This document shows, piece after piece, positions 1 through 11,380 of a DNA stretch of 64,000 bases (position 1 is its first letter; each line of letters opens with the position of its first letter). This stretch comes from Amblyomma americanum (lineage: Eukaryota; Arthropoda; Arachnida; Ixodida; Ixodidae). A program made the translations under genes and the position numbers. The stretch lies in NCBI RefSeq assembly GCF_052857255.1, contig NW_027526709.1, forward strand, positions 1-64,000, given 5' to 3'. The notes beneath the pieces were generated by a model that did not search any database, had not been told where the DNA came from, and worked only from the letters and a program-made list of their open reading frames with translations.

Positions 1-1810
1 CATCGGTTTTACAAGTGTCCCTGTGACACTCGTCAAAACTTTTTCTCTTATAACTGCGCGAAAAGCATGTATTCTTGCTTATTACAGCGAAACAAGCTGT
101 TTTAGACCGAAACGAGCTAAATCACAAACACATCGGTTTTACAAGTGTTCCTCTGATACGCGTCTAAACTTTTTCTCTTATAACTGCGCGAAAAGCATGT
201 ATTCTTGCTTATTACAGCGAAACAAGCTGTTTTAAACCGAAACGAGCTTAAATCACAACACATCGGTATTACAAGTGTTCCACGTGATACTCGTCAAAAC
301 TTTTTCTCTTATAACTGCGCGAAAAGCATGTATTCGTGCTTAATACAACGAAACAAGCTGTTTTAGACCGAAACGAGTTTAATCTGAACACATCGGTTTT
401 ACAAGTATCCACGTGATACTCGTCAAAACTTTTTCTCTTATAACTGCGCGAAAAGCATGTATTCTTGCTTTATACAACGAAACAAGCTGTTTTAGACCGA
501 AACGAGCTAAATCACAACACGTCGGTTTTACAAGTGTTCTTGATACGCGTCAAAACTTTTTCTTCTATAACTGCGCGTAAAGCATGTATTCTTGCTTAAT
601 ACAGCGAAACAAGCTGTTTTAGACCGAAACGAGCTAAATCACAACACATCGGTATTACAAGTGTTCCACGTGATACTCGTCAAAACTTTTTCTCTTATAC
701 TGCGCGAAAAGCATGTATTCTTGCTTAATACAGCGACACAAGCTGTTTTAGACCGAAACGAGCTAAATCACAACACATCGGTTTTAACAAGTGTTCCTCT
801 GATACGCGTCTAAACTTTTTCTCTTATAACTGCGCGAAAAGCATGTATTCGTGCTAAATACACCGAAACAAGCTGTTTTAGACCGAAACGAGCTAAATCT
901 GAACACATCGGTTTCACAAGTGTCCCTGTGACAAGCGTCAAAACTTTTTCTCTTATAACTGCGCGAAAAGCATGTATTCTTGCTTAATACAGCGAAACAA
1001 GCTGTTTTAGACCGAAACGAGCTAAATCACAACACATCGGTTTTACAAGTGTTCCTCTGATACGCGTCAAAATTTTTCTCTTATAACTGCGCGAAAAGCA
1101 TGTATTCTTGCTTAATACAGCGACAACAAGCTGTTTTAGACCGAAACGAGCTAAATCACAACACATCGGTATTACAAGTGTTCCACGTGATACTCGTCAA
1201 AACTTTTTCTCTTATAACTGCGCGAAAAGCATGTATTCGTGCTTAATACAACAAAACAAGCTGTTTTACACCGAAACGAGCTAAATCTGAACACATCGGT
1301 TTTACAAGTATCCACGTGATACTCGTCAAAACTTTTTCTCGTATAACTGCGCGAAAAGCATGTATTCTTGCTTAATACAGCGAAACAAGCTGTTTTAGAC
1401 CGAAACGAGCTAAATCACAACACATCGGTATTACAAGTGTTCCACGTGATACTCGTCAAAACTTTTTCTCTTATAACTGCGCGAAAAGCATGTATTCGTG
1501 CTTAATACCACAAAACAAGCTGTTTTACACCGAAACGAGCTAAATCTGAACACATCGGTTTTACAAGTATCCACGTGATACTCGTCAAAACTTTTTCTCT
1601 TATAACTGGGCGAAAAGCATGTATTCTTGCTTAATACAACGAACAAGCTGTTTAAGACCGAAAACGAGCTAAATCACAACACATCGGTTTTACAAGTGTC
1701 TCTCTAATACGCGTCAAAACTTTTTCTCTTATAACTGCGCGAAAAGCATGTATTCGTGCTTAATACAACGAAACAAGCTGTTTTAGACCGAAACGAGCTA
1801 AATCTGAACA
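1..1810 (+). repeat. Higher-order repeat A, copy 1 (14 monomers)
   Basis: Fourteen monomers with distinct boxes occur in an order that restarts at 1,811 with the same GTGTCCCTGTGACACTCG monomer. The order of boxes is: CCCTGTGACACTCG; CTCTGATACGCGTCTAAAC; TATTAC-CACGTG; TATCCACGTG; TTCTTGAT; TATTAC-CACGTG; CTCTGAT-TCTAAAC; CCCTGTGACAAGCG; CTCTGAT-CAAAATTTTTC; TATTAC-CACGTG; TATCCACG-TCTCGTATA; TATTAC-CACGTG; TATCCACG with TAACTGGGCG; TCTCTCTAAT. Starting exactly at position 1 is coincidental; the array presumably continues to the left. Scattered single-base insertions and deletions occur (for example near 128, 248, 700, 785 and 1,120). Confidence 0.85.
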
Positions 1811-2714
1811 CATCGGTTTTACAAGTGTCCCTGTGACACTCGTCAAAACTTTTTCTCTTATAACTGCGCGAAAAGCATGTATTCTTGCTTATTACAGCTA
1901 AACAAGCTGTTTTAGACCGAAAACGAGCTAAATCACAACACATCGGTTTTACAAGTGTTCCTCTGATACGCGTCTAAACTTTTTCTCTTATAACTGCGCG
2001 AAAAGCATGTATTCTTGCTTATTACAGCGAAACAAGCTGTTTTAAACCGAAACGAGCTAAATCACAACACATCGGTATTACAAGTGTTCCACGTGATACT
2101 CGTCAAAACTTTTTCTCTTATAACTGCGCGAAAAGCATGTATTCGTGCTTAATACAACGAAACAAGCTGTTTTAGACCGAAACGAGTTTAATCTGAACAC
2201 ATCGGTTTTACAAGTATCCACGTGATACTCGTCAAAACTTTTTCTCTTATAACTGCGCGAAAAGCATGTATTCTTGCTTTATACAACGAAACAAGCTGTT
2301 TTAGACCGAAACGAGCTAAAATCACAACACGTCGGTTTTACAAGTGTTCTTGATACGCGTCAAAACTTTTTCTTCTATAACTGCGCGTAAAGCATGTATT
2401 CTTGCTTAATACAGCGAAACAAGCTGTTTTAGACCGAACGAGCTAAATCACAACACATTCGGTATTACAAGTGTTCCACGTGATACTCGTCAAAACTTTT
2501 TCTCTTATAACTGCGCGAAAAGCATGTATTCTTGCTTAATACAGCGACACAAGCTGTTTTAGACCGAAACGAGCTAAATCACAACACATCGGTTTTACAA
2601 GTGTCTCTCTAATACGCGTCAAAACTTTTTCTCTTATAACTGCGCGAAAAGCATGTATTCGTGCTTAATACAACGAAACAAGCTGTTTAGACCGAAACGA
2701 GCTAAATCTGAACA
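1811..2714 (+). repeat. Higher-order repeat A, collapsed copy 2 (7 monomers)
   Basis: The first six monomers follow the order of copy 1. The array then jumps to the fourteenth (TCTCTCTAATACGCG box, at about 2,587) before restarting at 2,715. Monomers 7 to 13 are missing, a loss of almost exactly half the unit in whole monomers. This is what unequal crossing-over between out-of-register copies would produce. Confidence 0.85.
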
Positions 2715-4521
2715 CATCGGTTTTACAAGTGTCCTGTGACACTCGTCAAAACTTTTTCTCTTATAACTGCGCGAAAAGCATGTATTCTTGCTTATTACAG
2801 CGAAACAAGCTGTTTTAGACCGAAACGAGCTAAATCACAACACAACGGTTTTACAAGTGTTCCTCTGATACGCGTCTAAACTTTTTCTCTTATAACTGCG
2901 CGAAAAGCATGTATTCTTGCTTATTACAGCGAAACAAGCTGTTTAAAACCGAAACGAGCTAAATCACAACACATCGGTATTACAAGTGTTCCACGTGATA
3001 CTCGTCAAAACTTTTTCTCTTATAACTGCGCGAAAAGCATGTATTCGTGCTTAATACAACGAAACAAGCTGTTTTAGACCGAAACGAGTTTAATCTGAAC
3101 ACATCGGTTTTACAAGTATCCACGTGATACTCGTCAAAACTTTTTCTCTTATAACTGCGCGAAAAGCATGTATTCTTGCTTTATACAACGAAACAAGCTG
3201 TTTTAGACGAAACGAGCTAAATCACAACACGTCGGTGGTTTACAAGTGTTCTTGATACGCGTCAAAACTTTTTCTTCTATAACTGCGCGTAAAGCATGTA
3301 TTCTTGCTTAATACAGCGAAACAAGCTGTTTTAGACCGAAACGAGCTAAATCACAACACATCGGTATTACAAGTGTTCCACGTGATACTCGTCAAAACTT
3401 TTTCTCTTATAACTGCGCGAAAAGCATGTATTCTTGCTTAATACAGCGACACAAGCTGTTTTAGACCGAAACGAGCTAAATCACAACACATCGGTTTTAC
3501 AAGTGTTCCTCTGATACGCGTCTAAACTTTTTCTCTTATAACTGCGCGAAAAGCATGTATTCGTGCTAAATACACCGAAACAAGCTGTTTTAGGACCGAA
3601 ACGAGCTAAATCTGAACACATCGGTTTCCAAGTGTCCCTGTGACAAGCGTCAAAACTTTTTCTCTTATAACTGCGCGAAAAGCATGTATTCTTGCTTAAT
3701 ACAGCGAAACAAGCTGTTTTAGACCGAAACGAGCTAAATCACAACACATCGGTTTTACAAGTGTTCCTCTGATACGCGTCAAAATTTTTCTCTTATAACT
3801 GCGCGAAAAGCATGTATTCTTGCTTAATACAGCGAAACAAGCTGTTTTAGACCGAAACGAGCTAAATCACAACACATCGGTATTACAAGTGTTCCACGTG
3901 ATACTCGTCAAAACTTTTTCTCTTATAACTGCGCGAAAAGCATGTATTCGTGCTTAATACAACAAAACAAGCTGTTTTACACCGAAACGAGCTAAATCTG
4001 AACACATCGGTTTTACAAGTATCCACGTGATACTCGTCAAAACTTTTTCTCGTATAACTGCGCGAAAAGCATGTATTCTTGCTTAATACAGCGAAACAAG
4101 CTGTTTTAGACCGAAACGAGCTAAATCACAACACATCGGTATTACAAGTGTTCCACGTGATACTCGTCAAAACTTTTCTCTTATAACTGCGCGAAAAGCA
4201 TGTATTCGTGCTTAATACCACAAAACAAGCTGTTTTACACCGAAACGAGCTAAATCTGAACACATCGGTTTTACAAGTATCCACGTGATACTCGTCAAAA
4301 CTTTTTCTCTTATAACTGGGCGAAAAGCATGTATTCTTGCTTAATACAACGAAACAAGCTGTTTAAGACCGAAACGAGCTAAATCACAACACATCGGTTT
4401 TACAAGTGTCTCTCTAATACGCGTCAAAAACTTTTTCTCTTATAACTGCGCGAAAAGCATGTATTCGTGCTTAATACAACGAAACAAGCTGTTTTAGACC
4501 GAAACGAGCTAAATCTGAACA
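2715..4521 (+). repeat. Higher-order repeat A, copy 3 (14 monomers)
   Basis: A full 14-monomer copy, 1,807 bp, in the same order as 1-1,810. It includes the private markers TCTCGTATA (monomer 11), CTTAATACCACAAAAC (monomer 12) and TAACTGGGCG (monomer 13). Minor length differences come from single-base indels, such as CGGTGGTTTAC near 3,233 and CGGTTTCCAAG near 3,623. Confidence 0.85.
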
Positions 4522-5681
4522 CATCGGTTTTACAAGTGTCCCTGTGGACACTCGTCAAAACTTTTTCTCTTATAACTGCGCGAAAAGCATGTATTCTTGC
4601 TTATTACAGCGAAACAAGCTGTTTTAGACCGAAACGAGCTAAATCACAACACATCGGTTTTACAAGTGTTCCTCTGATACGCGTCTAAACTTTTTCTCTT
4701 ATAACTGCGCGAAAAGCATGTATTCTTGCTTATTACAGCGAAACAAGCTGTTTTAAACCGAAACGAGCTAAATCACAACACATCGGTATTACAAGTGTTC
4801 CACGTGATACTCGTCAAAACTTTTTCTCTTATAACTGCGCGAAAAGCATGTATTCGTGCTTAATACAACGAAACAAGCTGTTTTAGACCGAAACGAGTTT
4901 AATCTGAACACATCGGTTTTACAAGTATCCACGTGATACTCGTCAAAACTTTTTCTCTTATAAACTGCGCGAAAAGCATGTATTCTTGCTTTATACAACG
5001 AAACAAGCTGTTTTAGACCGAAACGAGCTAAATCACAACACGTCGGTTTTACAAGTGTTCTTGATACGCGTCAAAACTTTTTCTTCTATAACTGCGCGTA
5101 AAGCATGTATTCTTGCTTAATACAGCGAAACAAGCTGTTTTAGACCGAAACGAGCTAAATCACAACACATCGGTATTACAAGTGTTCCACGTGATACTCG
5201 TCAAAACTTTTTCTCTTATAACTGCGCGAAAGCATGTATTCTTGCTTAATACAGCGACACAAGCTGTTTTAGACCGAAACGAGCTAAATCACAACACATC
5301 GGTTTTACAAGTGTTCCTCTGATACGCGTCTAAACTTTTTCTCTTATAACTGCGCGAAAAGCATGTATTCGTGCTAAATACAACGAAACAAGCTGTTTTA
5401 GACCGAAACGAGCTAAATCTGAACACATCGGTTTTACAAGTGTCCCTGTGACAAGCGTCAAAACTTTTTCTCTTATAACTGCGCGAAAAGCATGTATTCT
5501 TGCTTAATACAGCGAAACAAGCTGTTTTAGACCGAAACGAGCTAAATCACAACACATCGGTTTTACAAGTGTTCCTCTGATACGCGTCAAAATTTTTCTC
5601 TTATAACTGCGCGAAAAGCATGTATTCTTGCTTAATACAGCGAAACAAGCTGTTTTAAACCGAAACGAGCTAAATCACAAC
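4522..5681 (+). repeat. Higher-order repeat A, partial copy 4 (first 9 monomers)
   Basis: Monomers 1 to 9 of repeat A recur in order. After 5,682 the array switches to a different order (a CACGTG monomer without the ACAAAAC/TTACACC marks). The same nine-monomer block is found again at about 8,523-9,682 and 12,643-13,802, inside the 4,120-bp duplication. Repeat A and the longer unit therefore share ancestry. Confidence 0.8.
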
Positions 5682-6583
5682 ACATCGGTATTACAAGTGT
5701 TCCACGTGATACTCGTCAAAACTTTTCCTCTTATAACTGCGCGAAAAGCATGTATTCGTGCTTAATACAACGAAACAAGCTGTTTTAGACCGAAACGAGC
5801 TAAATCTGAACACATCGGTTTTACAAGTATCCACGTGATACTCGTCAAAACTTTTTCTCTTATAACTGCGCGAAAAGCATGTATTCTTGCTTAACACAAC
5901 GAAACAAGCTGTTTTAGACCGAAACGAGCTAAATCACAACACATCGGTTTTACAATGTTCCTCTGATAAGCGTCAAAACTTTTTCTCTTATAACTGCGCG
6001 AAAAGCATGTATTCTTGCTTAATACAGCGAAACAAGCTGTTTTAGACCGAAACGAGCTAAATCACAACACATCGGTTTTACAAGTATTCTTGATACGCGT
6101 CAAAACTTTTTCTTCTATAACTGCGCGTAAAGCATGTATTCGTGCTTAATACAACGAAACAAGCTGTTTTAGACCGAAACGAGCTAAATCTGAACACATC
6201 GGTTTTACAAGTGTTCCTCTCATACGCGTCAAAACTTTTTCTCTTATAACTGCGCGAAAAGCATGTATTCTTGCTTAATACAGCGAAACAAGCTGTTTTA
6301 GACCGAAACGAGCTAAATCACAACACATTGGTTTTACAAGTGTTCCTCTGATACGCGTCAAAACTTTTTCTCTTATAACTGCGCGAAAAGCATGTATTCT
6401 TGCTTAATACAGCGAAACAAGCTGTTTTAGACCGAAATGAGCTAAATCACAACACATCGGTTTTACAAGTGTTCCTCTGATACGCGTCAAAACTTTTTCT
6501 CGTATAACTGCGCGAAAAGCATGTATTCTTGCTTAATACAGCGAAACAAGCTGTTTTAGACCGAAACGAGCTAAATCACAACA

Positions 6584-6713
6584 CATCGGTATTACAAGTG
6601 TTCCACGTGATACCCGTCAAAACTTTTTCTCTTATAACTGCGCGAAAAGCATGTATTCGTGCTTAATACAACAAAACAAGCTGTTTTACACCGAAACGAG
6701 CTAAATCTGAACA
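6584..6713 (+). repeat. Monomer variant with CACGTG box (130 bp)
   Basis: This exemplar of a second common class reads CATCGGTATTACAAG, then GTTCCACGTGATAC. The CACGTG lies at 6,604-6,609 and replaces the ACGCGT-containing box of the consensus. The extra base makes it 130 bp. It is usually followed by a 129-bp monomer with the related box GTATCCACGTGATACTCG (here starting at 6,714), so two CACGTG monomers often stand side by side. CACGTG is the palindromic E-box core in eukaryotes, but binding here is only a possibility. This copy carries TACCCG where most copies read TACTCG. Confidence 0.9.
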
Positions 6714-6842
6714 CATCGGTTTTACAAGTATCCACGTGATACTCGTCAAAACTTTTTCTCTTATAACTGCGCGAAAAGCATGTATTCTTGCTTAATACAG
6801 CGAAACAAGCTGTTTCAGACCGAAATGAGCTAAATCACAACA

Positions 6843-6971
6843 CATCGGTTTTACAAGTGTTCCTCTGATACGCGTCAAAACTTTTTCTCTTATAACTGCG
6901 CGAAAAGCATGTATTCTTGCTTAATACAGCGAAACAAGCTGTTTTAGACCGAAACGAGCTAAATCACAACA
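6843..6971 (+). repeat. Exemplar consensus monomer (129 bp, ACGCGT type)
   Basis: This copy equals the consensus I read by eye for the commonest monomer. It has the variable box at 6,856-6,876 with ACGCGT at 6,870-6,875. An A4-C-T5 tract follows at 6,877-6,886, then TGCGCG at 6,897-6,902. By hand count it has 50 G+C of 129 (about 39%) and 8 CpG. Two short dyads lie in it: AAGCA/TGCTT at 6,905-6,922, and AGCTGTTT pairing with AAACgAGCT at 6,937-6,960 with one bulged G. The length is a multiple of three, which lets reading frames run through consecutive copies. Phase is by convention. Confidence 0.95.
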
Positions 6972-7260
6972 CATTGGTTTTACAAGTGTTCCTCTGATAC
7001 GCGTCAAAACTTTTTCTCTTATAACTGCGCGAAAAGCATGTATTCTTGCTTAATACAGCGAAACAAGCTGTTTTAGACCGAAATGAGCTAAATCACAACA
7101 CATCGGTTTTACAAGTTTTCCTCTGATACGCGTCAAAACTTTTTCTCGTATAACTGCGCGAAAAGCATGTATTCTTGCTTAATACAGCGAAACAAGCTGT
7201 TTTAGACCGAAACGAGCTAAATCACAACACATCGGTATTACAAGTGTTCCACGTGATACC

Positions 7261-10200
7261 CGTCAAAACTTTTTCTCTTATAACTGCGCGAAAAGCATGT
7301 ATTCGTGCCTAATACAACAAAACAAGCTGTTTTACACCGAAACGAGCTAAATCTGAACACATCGGTTTTACAAGTATCCACGTGATACTCGTCAAAACTT
7401 TTTCTCTTATAACTGCGCGAAAAGCATGTATTCTTGCTTAATACAGCGAAACAAGCTGTTTCAGACCGAAATGAGCTAAATCACAACACATCGGTTTTAC
7501 AAGTGTTCCTCTGATACGCGTCAAAACTTTTTCTCTTATAACTGCGCGAAAAGCATGTATTCTTGCTTAATACAGCGAAACAAACTGTTTTAGACCGAAA
7601 CGAGCTAAATCACAACACATCAGTTTTACAAGTGTTCCTCTGATACGCGTCAAAACTTTTTCTCTTATAACTGCGCGAAAAGCATGTATTCTTGCTTAAT
7701 ACAGCGAAACAAGCTGTTTTAGACCGAAACGAGCTAAATCACAACACATTGGTTTTACAAGTGTTCCTCTGATACGCGTCAAAACTTTTTCTCTTATAAC
7801 TGCGCGAAAAGCATGTATTCTTGCTTAATACAGCGAAACAAGCTGTTTTAGACCGAAATGAGCTAAATCACAACACATCGGTTTTACAAGTATCCACGTG
7901 ATACTCGTCAAAACTTTTTCTCTTATAACTGCGCGAAAAGCATGTATTCTTGCTTAATACAGCGAAACAAGCTGTTTCAGACCGAAATGAGCTAAATCAC
8001 AACACATCGGTTTTACAAGTGTTCCTCTGATACGCGTCAAAACTTTTTCTCTTATAACTGCGCGAAAAGCATGTATTCTTGCTTAATACAGCGAAACAAA
8101 CTGTTTTAGACCGAAACGAGCTAAATCACAACAAATCGGTTTTACAAGTGTTCCTCTGATACGCGTCAACTCTTTTTTCTCTTATAGCTGCGCGAAAAGC
8201 ATGTATTCGTGCTTAGTCCAAGGAAACAAGCTGTTTTAGACCGAAACGAGGTAAATCTGAACACATCGGTTTTACAAGTGTCCCTGTGACACGCCTTTAA
8301 AGCTTTTTCTCTTATCACTGCGCGAAAAGCATGTATTTCTGCTTAATACAGCGAAACAAGCTGTTTTAGACCGAAACGAGCTAAATCACAACTCATCGGT
8401 TTTACAAGTGTTCCTCTGATACGCGTCTAAACTTTTTCTCTTATAACTGCGCGAAAAGCATGTATTCGTGCTTAATACAACGAAACAAGCTGTTTTAGAC
8501 CGAAACGAGCTAAATCTGAACACATCGGTTTTACAAGTGTCCCTGTGACACTCGTCAAAACTTTTTCTCTTATAACTGCGCGAAAAGCATGTATTCTTGC
8601 TTATTACAGCGAAACAAGCTGTTTTAGACCGAAACGAGCTAAATCACAACACATCGGTTTTACAAGTGTTCCTCTGATACGCGTCTAAACTTTTTCTCTT
8701 ATAACTGCGCGAAAAGCATGTATTCTTGCTTATTACAGCGAAACAAGCTGTTTTAAACCGAAACGAGCTAAATCACAACACATCGGTATTACAAGTGTTC
8801 CACGTGATACTCGTCAAAACTTTTTCTCTTATAACTGCGCGAAAAGCATGTATTCGTGCTTAATACAACGAAACAAGCTGTTTTAGACCGAAACGAGTTT
8901 AATCTGAACACATCGGTTTTACAAGTATCCACGTGATACTCGTCAAAACTTTTTCTCTTATAACTGCGCGAAAAGCATGTATTCTTGCTTTATACAACGA
9001 AACAAGCTGTTTTAGACCGAAACGAGCTAAATCACAACACGTCGGTTTTACAAGTGTTCTTGATACGCGTCAAAACTTTTTCTTCTATAACTGCGCGTAA
9101 ACCATGTATTCTTGCTTAATACAGCGAAACAAGCTGTTTTAGACCGAAACGAGCTAAATCACAACACATCGGTATTACAAGTGTTCCACGTGATACTCGT
9201 CAAAACTTTTTCTCTTATAACTGCGCGAAAAGCATGTATTCTTGCTTAATACAGCGAAACAAGCTGTTTTAGACCGAAACGAGCTAAATCACAACACATC
9301 GGTTTTACAAGTGTTCCTCTGATACGCGTCTAAACTTTTTCTCTTATAACTGCGCGAAAAGCATGTATTCGTGCTAAATACAACGAAACAAGCTGTTTTA
9401 GACCGAAAGGAGCTAAATCTGAACACATCGGTTTTACAAGTGTCCCTGTGACAAGCGTCAAAACTTTTTCTCTTATAACTGCGCGAAAAGCATGTATTCT
9501 TGCTTAATACAGCGAAACAAGCTGTTTTAGACCGAAACGAGCTAAATCACAATACATCGGTTTTACAAGTGTTCCTCTGATACGCGTCAAAATTTTTCTC
9601 TTATAACTGCGCGAAAAGCATGTATTCTTGCTTAATACAGCGAAACAAGCTGTTTTAAACCGAAAGGAGCTAAATCACAACACATTGGTTTTACAAGTGT
9701 TCCTCTGATACGCGTCAAAACTTTTCCTCTTATAACTGCGCGAAAAGCATGTATTCGTGCTTAATACAACGAAACAAGCTGTTTTAGACCGAAACGAGCT
9801 AAATCTGAACACATCGGTTTTACAAGTATCCACGTGATACTCGTCAAAACTTTTTCTCTTATAACTGCGCAAAAAGCATGTATTCTTGCTTAACACAACG
9901 AAACAAGCTGTTTTAGACCGAAACGAGCTAAATCACAACACATCGGTTTTACAATGTTCCTCTGATACGCGTCAAAACGTTTTCTCTTATAACTGCGCGA
10001 AAAGCATGTATTCTTGCTTAATACAGCGAAACAAGCTGTTTTAGACCGAAACGAGCTAAATCACAACACATCGGTTTTACAAGTATTCTTGATACGCGTC
10101 AAAACTTTTTCTTCTATAACAGCGCGTAAAGCATGTATTCGTGCTTAATACAACGAAACAAGCTGTTTTAGACCGAAACGAGCTAAATCTGAACACATCG

Positions 10201-11380
10201 GTTTTACAAGTGTTCCTCTGATACGCGTCAAAACTTTTTCTCTTATAACTGCGCGAAAAGCATGTATTCTTGCTTAATACAGCGAAACAAGCTGTTTTAG
10301 ACCGAAACGAGCTAAATCACAACACATTGGTTTTACAAGTGTTCCTCTGATACGCGTCAAAACTTTTTCTCTTATAACTGCGCGAAAAGCATGTATTCTT
10401 GCTTAACACAACGAAACAAGCTGTTTTAGACCGAAACGAGCTAAATCACAACACATCGGTTTTACAATGTTCCTCTGATACGCGTCAAAACGTTTTCTCT
10501 TATAACTGCGCGAAAAGCATGTATTCTTGCTTAATACAGCGAAACAAGCTGTTTTAGACCGAAACGAGCTAAATCACAACACATCGGTTTTACAAGTATT
10601 CTTGATACGCGTCAAAACTTTTTCTTCTATAACAGCGCGTAAAGCATGTATTCGTGCTTAATACAACGAAACAAGCTGTTTTAGACCGAAACGAGCTAAA
10701 TCTGAACACATCGGTTTTACAAGTGTTCCTCTGTTACGCGTAAAAACTTTTTCTCTTATAACTGCGCGAAAAGCATGTATTCTTGCTTAATACAGCGAAA
10801 CAAGCTGTTTTAGACCGAAACGAGCTAAATCACAACACATCGGTTTTACAAGTATTCTTGATACGCGTCAAAACTTTTTCTTCTATAACAGCGCGTAAAG
10901 CATGTATTCGTGCTTAATACAACGAAACAAGCTGTTTTAGACCGAAACGAGCTAAATCTGAACACATCGGTTTTACAAGTGTTCCTCTGATACTCGTCAA
11001 AACTTTTTCTCTTATAACTGCGCGAAAGCATGTATTCTTGCTTAATACAACGAAACAAGCTGTTTAAGACCGAAACGAGCTAAATCACAACACATCGGTT
11101 TTACAAGTGTCTCTCTAATACGCGTCAAAACTTTTTCTCTTATAACTGCGCGAAAAGCATGTATTCTTGCTTAATACAACGAAACAAGCTGTTTTAGACC
11201 GAAACGAGCTAAATCTGAACACATCGGTTTTACAAGTATCCACGTGATACTCGTCAAAACTTTTTCTCTTATAACTGCGCGAAAAGCATGTATTCTTGCT
11301 TAATACAGCGAAACAAGCTGTTTCAGACCGAAATGAGCTAAATCACAACACATCGGTTTTACAAGTGTTCCTCTGATACG
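7261..11380 (+). repeat. 4,120-bp tandem duplication, unit 1 (32 monomers)
   Basis: Every stretch I compared recurs 4,120 bases downstream without a difference, including rare private changes: ATTCGTGCCTAATAC at 7,301 and 11,421, GCGTAAACCATG near 9,096 and 13,216, CGAAAGGAGC near 9,406 and 13,526, CTGTTACGCGTAAAAAC near 10,732 and 14,852, and CGCGAAAGCATG near 11,021 and 15,141. The unit holds the nine-monomer repeat A block and one divergent marker pair (8,134-8,393). Upstream of 7,261 the match stops (TACC versus TACG, and a different box). Confidence 0.9.
8134..8393 (+). repeat. Divergent two-monomer marker (AATCGG + CCTTTAAAG)
   Basis: These two adjacent monomers are the most divergent in the array. 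The first begins AAATCGG, has GCGTCAACTCTTTTTTCTC and TATAGCTGCG, and ends with CTTAGTCC in place of CTTAATAC. The second has CACGCCTTTAAAGC, TTATCACTGCG and GCATGTATTTCTGC. The pair is absent from 1-8,133 and then recurs with its changes intact near 12,254, 19,470, 21,280, 29,290, 32,515, 34,190, 42,590, 45,560, 49,170, 55,000, 56,395, 57,560, 58,720 and 61,300. It is a good phase marker for higher-order repeats. A related form reads CATGCCTTTAAAAC (for example 21,050, 33,968, 37,450, 40,811, 47,140 and 50,750). Confidence 0.9.

Larger units (their letters stand above)
6326..7617 (+). repeat. Tandem pair of 646-bp (5-monomer) units
   Basis: Units 6,326-6,971 and 6,972-7,617 share the order CATTGG monomer, TCTCGTATA monomer, TATTAC-CACGTG with TACCCG, TATCCACG with TGTTTCAGACCG, and an ACGCGT monomer. 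Private marks recur at a 646-bp spacing: CATTGG at 6,326 and 6,972, CGAAATGAGC at 6,435 and 7,081, and TTTCAGACC near 6,814 and 7,460. A few substitutions separate the copies, such as GTTTTCC at 7,116 and ATTCGTGCC at 7,301. Confidence 0.8.

Noticed and set aside
3225..3240. CGGTGGTTTAC, a possible small foreign insertion
   Set aside because: It is a 2- to 3-base local duplication of GG inside CGGTTTTAC, well within the indel noise of this part of the array.
6604..6609. CACGTG as a real E-box promoter element
   Set aside because: The motif is part of a satellite class repeated many times with no gene nearby. It is noted as a possible binding site but not annotated as a promoter.
6881..6896. 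TATA-like CTCTTATAAC in each monomer as a promoter
   Set aside because: It occurs in nearly every monomer with no downstream gene or start signal, so it is simply part of the repeat.
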